A stretch of DNA of 64,000 bases from positions 10,129,264-10,193,263 of the forward strand of contig NC_091019.1 in NCBI RefSeq assembly GCF_041296385.1. Direction: 5' to 3'. A program made the translations under genes and the position numbers. The notes under the pieces are model-generated. The model was given only the letters and a program-made list of their open reading frames with translations. It was not told the origin of the DNA and did no database searches. Below, piece by piece: positions 52,701-64,000 of the stretch; position 1 is the first letter of the stretch, and every line of letters starts with the position of its first letter. This stretch comes from Aphelocoma coerulescens (Eukaryota > Chordata > Aves > Passeriformes > Corvidae).

Positions 52701-53046
52701 AAATGGAAAATTTCCAAAGTCTGCCTGAGTGCATTAAAGGGAAACTGCAGAGAAATTCTCACAGCTGACTTTGGAAAAAACCCAGGCAATATCAATTCTC
52801 TATAAAGCAGTACTAAAGCTACAGTAGGATATAGTTTAGTCCAGTATCTTTTCAACTTACTAGCATGAAATCAATGAATGTATAGAACTTGTGTGTCTCA
52901 TGCCTTCCTATGCACAGATTTAAAGACTGCATGGAATATTAGAGATCGTTTAATTATTTCTTGATGAATTCCTAAGGTTAAGTAACAGCTGCAGTCAAAA
53001 TCTGGAGCTGACAGGTACTTTTCCCTAGATTCTATTTATTCATTTT
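49715..53046. other. Gene-free stretch
   Basis: AT-rich DNA with no recognised gene or repeat family apart from a short CATC-rich run near 51709-51728. Confidence 0.5.
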
Positions 53047-53084
53047 ATTTCCATAATTATTATATAATTTCCATAATTATTATA
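53047..53084 (+). repeat. Two-copy tandem duplication, period 20
   Basis: The 18-base word atttccataattattata occurs at 53047-53064 and again at 53067-53084. It is a small local duplication. Confidence 0.85.
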
Positions 53085-54636
53085 ATTCACATAATGAGTA
53101 TTTGTATTCATGGGTACCTGAAAGAAATGCTGTGCTCATACACTGAACATTTACCATTTTCTGAAAGTTCAGGCTCATCAGGATATTTCAAGGGAATGTT
53201 TATCTTGACTGAATTCTTCTACCTTGATGAAATTCCCATCAGTTTCTGACAGACTTGTTAGTCTCCTATCTTTTGTCATCTTCCTTGGTGTGACTCTTTA
53301 CCCTACAAAAATTGTCAAAATTTAAAACACTTAAAGTGAAAACAACCAAACTAAAATTTCAGGAAAAAGGAATTAATAATTGGATCTTATATATGAAAGT
53401 CTCCCACACTATACAATTGCATTTGAATGAAAAATTTCTGTTCTTCTTGCAGTTTGGGAAGGTAATGTTTTCTGTGGGTATATGAAGTACATAGATGCTT
53501 CATGCAAATTATGTACCTTGTCATAAGTAGAGTTGTTTTACTTAGCTAAACACACAAAAGTTTGTTACTGGTAAAATATATTAATTATTCCTACAGTCAG
53601 ATTAAAACCTTCATCTTGCTGCTGAATTGAAAGAAAAATGTTACAAAAATTACAAGTTAAAGCACCTAGAAAGACATGTAGAATGCTGGACAGGAAGGAG
53701 GATGTACACACGAGGAGCCTACCCTCAGTAAGTTCACTTACAGTTTATTGTATCATACCAGAGCCCCTGTTTCAATTATCTATTCTTCTGCTGTGCACAA
53801 AGCAAGGAGCTTTGAAGCAAACTCTTGCACTAATTTTGCAGGGAAACGCCATCTGGCCCTAAACAACTATCTAGGCTATGGATCTGTTAGAGCCTAGATA
53901 TGGTCAACATGATTTTGAAAGGTCAAAGAAGGGTCTAATTATATGCCTTAGTACTTAGAGGCCATGGTCACTGAAGCACGAACATATTCACTCAGGCCAA
54001 ACAAGACTCATTTATAATTTTAATTATCAGTGAATCAGACATGTCTTGAAGAGTTGTCCATGTAAAAGAATTATATGACTGTTGCTCAAAATAGCTGTCT
54101 TGTTTGTGTCTAAAATAACCTCTTGAGACACCCTCAATAATTCCTTGCTCATATATTTAGAATCCATCAATCTTTTCAACCACTGCATGTTAACATATTT
54201 AGAGTATTGTATAATTGCACACAAAAAACCCACCTTATGTTCCAAGAGGATGATCTGTTACAATGGACTTATCAAAACTCCAGAATTCCAAACCTGAGAT
54301 ATATCAAGCTAGAGCTCACCATACAACTCCATTCTCTCCCTTGTGTGTAATGATGCAACATGTACAAAAACGACTGCAATGATATTTTAACAAGTCGCTT
54401 GCCTCGTTCACTGTATATGGTGGAGTCCTTTGGGGGTGGGAAATGAGCTGTAACTAAAGGAACACCCACTCTGGCTGCTGGGGAAAAAACCAGTTTTGTT
54501 TGAAAGAGACCAGGATGATGCAAAATGAAGGACATGTTAGTAGATACGCTGATCTGGAAAGTATACAACCTCTTCACCTGCCATGGATGCTACATAACAT
54601 TATGTAAATCACTTAAATAACGTTTTTTGCCCTCAG
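53085..54636. other. Gene-free stretch before CR1
   Basis: AT-rich DNA. No exon, RNA gene or repeat was recognised. Confidence 0.5.
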
Positions 54637-55525
54637 ATAGAATCACAGGATATGCTGAGTTAGAAGGGAGCCATCAGGATCATCAAGGCCAACTCCTGGC
54701 CCTGCACAGGACACCCCAAGAATCCCACCATGTACCTGAGAGTGTTGTCCAAACGCTTCTTGAACTCACACAGGCTTGGTGCCGTGACCACCTGTCTGAG
54801 GAGCCTGTTCCAGTGCTCAATCACCCTCTGGGTGAAAAACCTTTTCTTGATATCCAGCCTAAGTGTCCCAACTCAGCTTCATACCATTTCCTTGAGTCCT
54901 GTCCCTGGCCAAGAGAGTGAACAGATCAGTACCTGCCCCTCCTCTTCCCCTCGTGAGGATAGTGAAGACCACAAGGAGACCTCAGTCTCCTCTTCCCCAG
55001 GCTGAACAGACCAAGTGCCCTCACCCACTCCTCATACAACTTCCCCTCAAGGCCCTTCACCTTCACCTTCCTCGTGGCCTCCTTTGGACACTCTCTAATG
55101 GCTTCATGTCTTTCTTGTATTGTGGCACCCAAAACTGCCCCAGCACTCCAGGTGAGGTCACCCCAGCTCAGAGCAGAGCAGGACTATCCCCTCCCTTGCC
55201 CAGCCAGCAATTCTGTGCCTGATGCCTCCGAGCACACTGTTGTCCCTCCTGGCTGCCAGGGCACTGCTGACTCATATCCAACTTGCCATGGACCAGGACC
55301 CAAAGGTCACCTTCCACAGAGCTGCTCTCCTGCCTCTTGCTCCCCAGTCTACACATCCAACCAGGGCTGCTCCACCTTAGGTGCAGAATCCAGCACTTGC
55401 CCTTGCTGAACTTCGTACAGTTGGTAATTTTCTGTCTCTCTGATTTGTTTGAGGTCTCTCTGCAGGGCCTCTCTGCCCTTGACAGAGTCAACAGCTTCTC
55501 CCAAACTTAGACTCTCATCCCTTCA
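54637..55525 (-). mobile_element. CR1 LINE, 5'-truncated antisense copy (~0.9 kb)
   Basis: The left end, 'agaatcacaggatatgctga', is the antisense CR1 3' terminus. It is followed rightward by conserved CR1 blocks, for example 'ctggccctgcacaggacacc', 'gttccagtgctcaatcaccc' and 'ttctcctcttccccaggctgaac'-type sequence. The right end fades at about 55510-55535 near 'acagcttctcccaaactta', where the element is 5'-truncated. The copy spans the 3' UTR and the end of ORF2, whose remnant is listed separately. It is the longest transposon fragment in the window. Confidence 0.92.
54880..55491 (-). pseudogene. Broken CR1 ORF2 (reverse transcriptase) C-terminal remnant
   Basis: The minus strand from 55491 to about 55168 reads in one frame with the CR1 ORF2 signature 'FSKGKCWILHL', then 'GDLWVLVHGKLDMSQQC'. 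A frameshift follows, and from 55132 another frame gives 'ALGLFSLGKRRLR'. A further frame change near 54990 leads to 'VVFTILTRG' and 'ARDRTQGNGMKL'. This is the thumb and C-terminal part after the reverse transcriptase catalytic region; the catalytic palm motif itself is not included. At least two frameshifts and stop codons show it is dead. In intact CR1 the protein copies element RNA into DNA at the target site. Confidence 0.85.
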
Positions 55526-58500
55526 AATAATTGCAGCTGATCCATTGAGCTACTGTGGCTCCTTTCTCGCACAACTACCCCATCTCCTCCGAGAGGGAAG
55601 CACGGCACTGGGAGATGGTGGCTGCTCCATCAGGCCTGACTGGCTCCAGCAGACACCGGCACCCACAGCCTGCAGGCAGGGCCACTCCCAGTGTCACAAA
55701 GTGCTGCTGGATGCGCTCCCAGCCACCGTGACTGCTGCTCTGAGCACTGTGCACACACAGAGCCTACTTCCAAAACCGGCCTTCAATAGGAATAAATGCT
55801 GAGCACTGCAATTCAAGTCTCAGGGAAAAATCTCTCGCACACAGAGTTTATTTGCCCAAGTTTAAAACAATGACGTCTATGGCCGTTACTATTCATTTTA
55901 CCCATTCATAGCTTGATGCAGATTTCTCCCATGGTTTTACATGGGTGGCAAGAAAAGGAACAGATAGTTGTATAGTCAAGGCAGCTGGAGTAAATCACAG
56001 AGCTAGAATCAAACACGAAGATACTTATCAAATGGGAAAAGGTAATAAATTGGATCATTTGCTTCCATATTTCCTTTCAATCATTAATCAAAACCATTTC
56101 CATTTCTAATTTTACAATTTTTCTTTTCTTTTGACCTTTAATAAAATGTTTCAATTGATCAGGGTAATAAAAATGTGAATTATATGAGCTGGCACAGACA
56201 AAGAAAGACCATTGAGTAATCTGTGTTCCAGATATAACAAGGAAAATGCCTGTAATTAAGTATGGGCTAAAAGTAATTTTAAAAAAAATCCAAGTATTAT
56301 ATTTTTAACTTAAGAATTCAATAAAGTACAACCTTTTAAAAAAAATTCTGAACATGAACAACCAAAACAAAGAGTTTGTGGGACTACAGCTGTCATTGGG
56401 TTGACATATATAATATATTTGTCCATTAATAAAAAAATTTTTTAGCATAAATAAGAACATATTTTCCTTTGCTCTTTAAGTTTATTTCAATTATATCCCA
56501 AACACTAAATTGCTTAAATAGTTTAATAGCAAAAGAACTTAAAAGTTGTTTTTTGGATTTTCTAAACACCAGCGCAGTACTGTCAGCAAGAATGTAATCA
56601 AAGCAAAAAGCCTGCTGAGCCTGCCAACCAGTAATATTATTTGTTTCAATAGCTTTCCTTTGAATAGAAGTATTGATTTTCTACATCAGAACTCTTCTAC
56701 AAAGAACATTAAAAGAGAAATTAGACTTCCTATTTTTTCTCCATCTTATTAAGGACCATTGTTGAAGCCTAGAAATAGAGTCACCAGGGATTTAAAAGTT
56801 TGAGCTAAATAGATCAGCCAGTTAGGAATTCGAGAAAATTTTCGTCTTTTGTAAGAATTCCTGCTATGGAGCAATGCCACTCCTGCCAGAATGGACAGGG
56901 CTGGTTTTTTTCCCCTTGGATAGAGGCAATTAGCTAAATTGCATTATTCCATGACCATCTGGCCTCAGCTACGTGTGTTCCTCACATAAAGTTCAGGTAA
57001 AGTGAAGGGACTGTGAAGGGAGGTAAGAAAAGAATCATAGAGTGAAACATACCAGTGGACTGGTGGAAGAAAGAGGCTGAACTCTGCAAAAAGAGATCAA
57101 GGTCAGAGGTGTTTGGGAGAAGGCAACAAAGGGAATTATGGCTACCAGGAAACAAAATTTACACAAATTCTGCACTTGAGAAGAGTTCTTAGTTCAGAAA
57201 AATATCTACATGCCAGGAGAAACCCCTAATGACAGGTGGTTCAACAGGTTTTGTTACTCCTTCAGCAACATCCCCAGCCTGCCACACCTACCTACAGTCA
57301 CCAGAGCCTAGGAGGACTTTTAGGCCTCAGGTAGCAACACCCTTTAGCAATGCTTTTTCAAGTAATAGTAGCGGTTTTTGACTTCCACAATTTAATACCT
57401 ATTCTTTAAAAAAGGCCAATGAACTAGCGAGCTACTACTGAGTCAGATTTAGTGGGATTAGTCACATACATTGAAGAACAAAGACTGGCCTCACTTTTAA
57501 ATTTTCACTTTAAAAGTATCAACATTTATTAACATAGTCATTATCACTAGCTGAAGATCAATTTTCAACAGTTACATTTCCATCATACTACAATAAATTT
57601 GGTGCAGTTACTTACACATCAGCATATTTAAATTGGAGTTAACATAGCTACAAAGCAAAGATTTGCCCCACTATCATTGCAGTATTGTTGCCAATGTTTG
57701 GTTGAACAAGGGTGACCCTGGAGTATCCCTAGTGACAATTACTGCAACAGGATCACTAAAGAGACATGAGCAACATACTGCCTTTGCACTCTGACCACAC
57801 ACTTGGGATTAGAGATGTCCAATAAAAGACACAGGGCTCTATAAAGAACAGGCAATGACATTTAACTTCTAGGCTTCTGATCCCAAAGAGGGAATTCAGA
57901 TTTCAGAGTCTAACGTCTGCAGTGCATGGACGAACTCGACATTTCAGAGTGGGATTCAAAACAACTAATGCACTTGAAGTCCAGAGAAAAATCTGAGCAC
58001 ACAGAGCATCTTAAATGCCACAATGGAAACATCTACTCAGAGTTGCAGAGAAGTTCTAGCACACAGAGTACTGGACCTTCTTCTTAGGGCAGGTTTATGG
58101 GGTCTGACAGAGGGTTTCCTAAATATGACTGATATGGTGGTGATTCCACTGTTCACCTTATACACTATCACAACCCTCATACCTTTGCTTAGGGTGTAAG
58201 AGGTCATATTCAATGCCATCCTTACCTAACAAAGTTCAAGTCCATGTTTTCCAGCTCCAAGGAAAGCCTTTCCCCCAGGCTATGTATCAAATGACACATC
58301 AAATTCTTCCTGCTAGCCCTGTCCTGTTATGCAGAAAGAAATACTGACCTGAGAGGGAAAAAAGCCAAACCCAAACATGAGAAAGAATCATAGCTAGTTT
58401 AATCACTTTTTAAGAATACTTTGCCTCTAGGTTCCCAGATGTTGATCTCAGCTCCTGAGCCTGTTCTGGAATAGCTTCTACCCTACCAGCAGTTATCTGT

Positions 58501-61500
58501 ACATGCACAGGTGGCCCAAACCCAGAGAACTGAGGCTCCTTTCTAACACTGCACGCCACACACACTATACTCCATCACCTCAATCCTTCAGCTGTTCCAC
58601 CAGCTGCACTGTAACATCACTCATGCCCTGCAAATTTCTGGCTTTCCTTTATAATTCCTCTCATTTTTCTATATTCTAATCCATTCTTTCAAGCACTAAC
58701 ATATTTGAAGTTATCCGTTTGAAGCACTTTCTCCCCACAGGAAAAGCTCCCACATTTGTGCTTGAGAAGCAAACAAATGATGAGAAGAGTCCAATACAAT
58801 ACTGGGAGTAGAAGTCTCCAAAAGAGAGAAATGGGGTGGAGGGGAATCCAATTAAAGAACAACTAAGGAGAAAACTTAATCCCCAGCTTAAACAAAATCT
58901 AAGAGGAAGCTGTGATTACTACAGTATGTTGGAGTATTGGTACTGGTTCTGGACTAAAAAAAGGATATTCAAACAAAAAGCATATTAACTCAAACTGCAC
59001 ATTTTTATTTAATTAGAGGTAAAACAGAAAGACCAGTAATAGGTCAATAATGACTTATTACTTCCTTTATGTGGCACATTTACAATAAATGGTAATTTAC
59101 CATTAGAGAGACTTATTAAATTTTTTTCTGCTAAAGAAATTAACATTAGTCATGTGGAGAAAGAGGACACTCTCCATTTCCAGCTTGAGGATTTGCATTC
59201 AACAAGGCAGTCAGAGGATATTACAGATCCCGTTCCCCCTTTAGCAATGCAGGAAGAATTAAAGCATAACCATGTATGACATCATTCCAGCTGTACGCTG
59301 ATGGGCTACAGATCGTTTCATCCATGCTATTTGAAAAACATTCCACTTTCCAGTCATTAGGCCTGCTAAATGGATTCACCTGCCATACCCTTGGAATCAT
59401 TAAAAAAAGAAAAAAATCTTTGGCACACAGAACCGTACTTTAGTTTTATTCTTATGGCTGATGTACTATTACTTTTATGTCCTAAAAATAACTTAAAATT
59501 ATTTTTTCACTTTCTCCATTGGAAGCAAAAAATCGACGTCTATGTCCCCTGCTTTTACTCTTGCTCTAGGCTTATGTCAAAGTTTGTGATTAACTATCTT
59601 AGCAAACAAATATAACATGACTTTCTAGACAAAACTTGTCATTACCAGGGCTGCACTTTGCCTTACTATTTTTAAATAACTGCCTGTTAGCCTGTTCTAA
59701 GGAAAACAGGATCAGTTTACTCGTCTGAAGTCTACTTCTGTTAACTTCCTTAATTATTTGACATGAAGATAGAGAGCTGCTATTTAACACTTCTTCTAGT
59801 CAGAGGAAAATATCACACTATTTGTGCACTCATTATGGCTCTTAACTTCAGACTCATTTGAAAGCTTCAACTCTACAGGTGGGATTTTCAAAGCCGCCTC
59901 TAAGTCATTAATTTCTAATTGGACACCGCAACCCTCTAGGCAAGCTTTAAAAATCTCATCCTAAATAATCAATATTCTACTCCTTAATAACCTGATCTGC
60001 AAAAGAGTTGACAGGACAAAACATTTAGCTACTGAAGGGAGAGTGCTGTGATCATGGCAGGAAAAATAATAGATTGTATATCCTCATCTTAATGGTAGGA
60101 TTATTTCCTACTCCCCATAAACTGTGAAAGGGACCAGACTGACAAAAGATGGAGGAGGAGAGAGAATCCTCAGAAAAAAACCAAACGAATCCAGAATCAA
60201 AGCTTCATACATAGCAGGAAAACGAACAGATTCAACAGTGCTGTGCACTGCTTGGGTGTATATTCAGAATAAGTCTAAAACAATATGATCCAGATGGCAA
60301 AAAAAGCCCAACATTAAAGAGGATAATAAAATGCTATATAATGCCACAAAGCAATGTATTTGATAAAAATAAAACCAAATAATTAAGGTATCATTACAAA
60401 TCTAACCCCACATTTTTGAAATGCATAGTATGGGCATTTAAAACACCAAAATAAGTATCAGATCTTACTGGGCTAACTAATAGTTAAATACAAAATAAGA
60501 AGATTTTATTTAGGATATACATCAGCCTGAATGACCTAATGAAAATGAGAGAACTAATTATATTAAATCTGAGGCAACAGCAGGAAAAAAAGTCAGAGAA
60601 ACATTTGGGAATATCTCACCAATTCAAGACTGTAAATAATTTGAAACATACTCTCCAAATACATCAGAAAGGGGGAGAAGGTAATCTAATATAGACCATC
60701 CCTAGTCTAATTAGCAGGCATTTGAACAACTGCATTTTCTCAGAGGGAAAGAAAATAACCCTCCCAAAACCCACACATTTAAAATTTTAATTATTATTTT
60801 CTCTGAGTTTCCTACATTCTATAACAGTTACAGAACTGGGTAATAATTACTTTGTGGAGTCCTTCCAAACTAAAATACCCTTAATCACCTTGCAGCAGAA
60901 AAAGGATCTCATCTGGTTTAATATACTGTATTTAAAAACACCCCAAATCTGCATTTTGACATCCAGGTAATTCAGTGTAATCAGAATACAGCTCTTTCCC
61001 TTAATGGTTCAGCCTATTTGTTCTACCTGACACTCCGAGCCTGATACAGCTTAGAGCAGCGTCGTTTGCATCACAAAAGACTTGATCCCTACACTGATTA
61101 CACCCTGGCATTTGCAGGCTGGATAGCACCCTCATTTCTGTTCCACTGGGCAGCGGGCACGATGAGCCGCGGCAACGAGAATCGCCACAGAATCAGGCAG
61201 CGAGCACGGCCACAAAAACTGGCTGAGAACGCCATCCAAAGAGCTGCATGTGGCAAATACAGGGGGTGCAAGTACATCACAATCACTTAAAGCTGAAAGA
61301 TACTCAGTACAGTAGCCACAATTCTTATCTTTTCACACAAGTAACCACCAGATTATTTGACATGACAAAACAAAATGCTTCCTCCCAATAGGTCGTAATA
61401 AGCATCAGTACAGGTTATACAAAAATTTAATAAAGAGATTGTAGTTCTTCAGTAATTTCCAGGTTCAAATTTTCTATAAAACCTCCTTTGCCTCTGCCTT

Positions 61501-64000
61501 GATTTTTGCACAAGTTACCTGATGACATGGGTTATGCAGGTAAAACCACAATAATAATTGTATATCTTCAGCTATTTTTTTTTTAAATCAGCCTTTTTTT
61601 GGCATTAGGTGAACAAAAAACAATCAAGATTTTAGTACAGCATCTATCAAGGAAATTCAAATTTCCTTACTTTGACAACTTCACAGCTGACTCTTGATAT
61701 AATCCTGTCAAGTACCTATTTTACATTTAGTCTGACTTGAATTGGTAATCTGAAATACTTAAAAATATTCTGTTACTAATACTGCTCTCTAAATCAGCAG
61801 ATGATGTCTGGAGACATGCAGAGTTATGAATTTCAGATATTTCAAAATATTTTAAATAGATCTTTTTATTTTGAGCATAGCTAGGAGATGCACTTCTAAC
61901 TGTTTTGTTTTATATAATCACTGTGTATGTAAAATTCAAGGAAAATTAAAAGAAATTTTTGCATAATGAAGAAGATCAGCTTTTGAGTGCAGAGGCAGTG
62001 TGGACTGAGCAGGTTGAGTTCCTGAGTAAGGTCAACATCAGGATTTTAATGTGCCCAATTCTCTTTGTGACTTTGTCCAAAGTCCTAGCTCAGACTCAAT
62101 TAATTCTACATTCTCCAGATTTCTAGCTGTGGCAACGCAGTAATGGCGACATTGATGATACTGAGACATTCTTTGAATTTCTCCCACTCACAAAGTACCT
62201 TAATGAAGCTTTTCTTTCTAGTATATCAATAGCTAGTGACTTTGCTGCCTTTCTCTAAAGAGGTATCTTTAGAGATAGGCTATCTGCTATAACACAAATA
62301 AAACTCTAGAGCTGCACCAAAGACCGGCAATTGTTTTTTAATAATCCCTGGTGTTGATACCAGGATATCAAAATACTGGAAATCAATTTTGCAGACTAGT
62401 TACACACATAGTTGGAATCCCAAATTTCATTCGAAGGAACTAACACACTGGGGCTTTCAAAAGGTAAGCAACACTGGATACCATCTGATGAATAATTTCT
62501 CTTTCCTATTTTGATGCTACAGTTTGGAGTTGTACTCAAAAGGGCTCTGCAGTGATCCAGAGCAGATGCCCACCATACATCCACGAGTGAGTGATCCACC
62601 TGACAATTAACCTGTGCAGCCTGGGGCCTGTGCCACGCTGCCTGCACAGCCTGCCCTTCAAGCCTCTGTGTGATGTCCTGGGAGTACCTTTTGGCCACAG
62701 GACAAATTCTGAGTAAACTTGGCCCTAATAGGAACAGAGAAGCATGTGGGCAGCTCCCACTTGGCACCAGTGATTATGTCACTTGTCTGACCTTGCCTTC
62801 ATCTAACAAGTGCAGCAACAAGTTCTCATGTGAACACCCTTTCTGTCTGACAGAAGGAGGGATTAATAGCTTTTTTTTTCTTCTTAGAAAGTGCTAGAAT
62901 AGCCTGACTGACCAAAATGGGGCAGTGCTTTCCACAGACAGGCCTGCACGGTGTGCAACTGTATTTAGGCCAATTCACTGCAGTGTGAAATACTGTACTA
63001 TGTGGGAAGCAGCCACACTCAGCTCATCCATAAACTCAGCAGCCACACAGACTAGACTGCAACTACAAAATGAAGTTGGTCATGGCCTATTGCAAATTAA
63101 GGATTCCCACTGTGTACACACGCTTGTACCAGTGCCGATACACACACGGCACTGTGCATCCTGGCACTCCCAGGTTGCACAGGGAATTGCTTTACCCAGT
63201 TAATGATAAAACGTGCTATGCTAGAGCTAACTTTAACTCCCCCCTTCACTCCTTATGTGAAACGGGTGTAGCCACTGTAGTGACAGTGCCACTTTTCCTA
63301 CACAGGACAGTAGCAATGCTTCACAACTGCATGTGCTGCATTTTGGATTAAGAAATCCTTCGTGTTTTCCACATTGTCCTTAGCAGCTGTGACACGAGAG
63401 GAAGGAAGGAAGAGACTCCATGTTGTGCATTGGTGACAACACAGGCAAAGCCTTGACACCTTTTCTGCTGCCACTGATGTTCATAGCAAAGGTACAAAGA
63501 TCCCAAAGAACAGAGTCCCCAGAAGAGCACGTATCTGCTTCTTTGTCCCAGTCATTTCCCCGCACATTGTGCTGAATCACCCCAAGCAGTTCCTCTGTGA
63601 ATATGTACAATTTTCCATAGAGATAAATAGGCAATTGAAATGTAAAAGCCCATGACCGTTCACTTTCTATATACAAAATGCTGTAATCTTGTAATCAATA
63701 TGCTATTTAACACAAAGCCAGTGCAGCCCCTGGGGGAGGGGAGCTGTGCTGGGAATATTTAGTTCGGGTGATAAGGTTTGATGCCGTCTTTCTGCTTCAT
63801 GGAAATAAACAGGACCTAAACTACAGCTCAACAATGCTATCTGATGGTCACAGTGCATCAGATTCATCAAAAACAAGGACAGAAAAGAACAGTGAGGCAG
63901 CCTTTGAAAACAGAGCATACCTGTTGGTTCAGGCATCCACATCGTAGGGCTGAGAGGGAATTCACTACCATTTACCACAGCACTGACAAGGGTTTTGAAA
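55526..64000. other. Gene-free stretch to the window end
   Basis: The first 300 bp (to about 55800) are GC-richer, of unknown type, and may hold further decayed repeat. The rest is AT-rich without a recognised exon, RNA gene or transposon. A CpG-dense spot lies at 61150-61210, and moderately GC-rich patches occur near 62560-62770 and 62930-63200. Confidence 0.5.
61153..61290 (+). other. CpG-dense spot with a 42-codon basic open frame
   Basis: Eight CpG dinucleotides fall within about 56 bp (61153-61208), surrounded by CpG-poor DNA. An ATG at 61162 with A at -3 opens 42 codons to a stop at 61288-61290. The predicted peptide is strongly basic at its start (MSRGNENRHRIRQRARPQK). The opposite strand is also open. 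There is no TATA box and no supported splice site, so this is an observation and not a gene call. Confidence 0.2.

Noticed and set aside
1..64000. CRISPR arrays, tRNA, rRNA, bacterial operons or mitochondrial insertions
   Set aside because: No regularly spaced direct repeats, no tRNA T-arm signatures, and no rRNA or mitochondrial gene sequence were recognised.

Overview
The window looks like ordinary, gene-poor vertebrate nuclear DNA, most likely from a bird and probably a songbird. The strongest evidence is its repeats. There are three antisense or sense fragments of CR1, the dominant avian LINE, two of which carry the typical CR1 3' terminal motif next to the ATTCTATGATT-type end. There are also two long terminal repeats resembling avian endogenous retrovirus LTRs. 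The rest is AT-rich and CpG-poor, with simple repeats such as (GATA)n, (CA)n and homopolymer runs. No bacterial operon, CRISPR array, rRNA or tRNA gene was found, and no protein-coding exon could be identified with confidence. The longest open frames either begin at non-ATG codons, lie inside repeats, or sit in locally GC-rich patches.

Layout. Positions 1-6 kb are unique-looking DNA that becomes richer in CpG towards one strong CpG island at about 6.04-6.33 kb. The island is the only promoter-like region. It holds a CCCGG tandem run, CCAAT-type boxes on both strands, and splice-donor-like sequences pointing outward on each strand, so it may be the start of a gene or a divergent noncoding RNA pair whose other exons lie outside the window or are not recognisable. 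From 6.4 to 15.3 kb is AT-rich DNA with a compact nested hairpin at 13.85 kb. A well-formed solo LTR lies at 15.32-15.88 kb, with a TATA box and an ATTAAA signal in the right order. At 17.2-18.5 kb a minus-strand CR1 is split by a second LTR-like insert that contains diverged tandem units of about 45-53 bp.

From 18.5 to 49.6 kb the sequence is mostly featureless. It includes a cluster of short palindromes (31.0-31.2 kb), a GATA microsatellite (34.6 kb), an 89-nt near-perfect hairpin (37.36-37.45 kb), a 245-codon ATG open frame of unknown meaning (37.85-38.59 kb) and a CA microsatellite (45.9 kb). A short sense CR1 3' end lies at 49.64 kb. A longer antisense CR1 at 54.64-55.53 kb keeps a broken remnant of the ORF2 (reverse transcriptase) C-terminal region. 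The last 8.5 kb hold nothing recognisable apart from a small CpG-dense patch at 61.15 kb.

No set of genes acting together is visible, and I did not find a convincing new biological system. The items most worth checking are the 37.4 kb hairpin, the CpG island with its outward-facing donor sites, and the nested LTR-in-CR1 locus. All repeat assignments are from recognition of consensus features by eye; family names below the level of CR1 or avian ERV LTR were not assigned.
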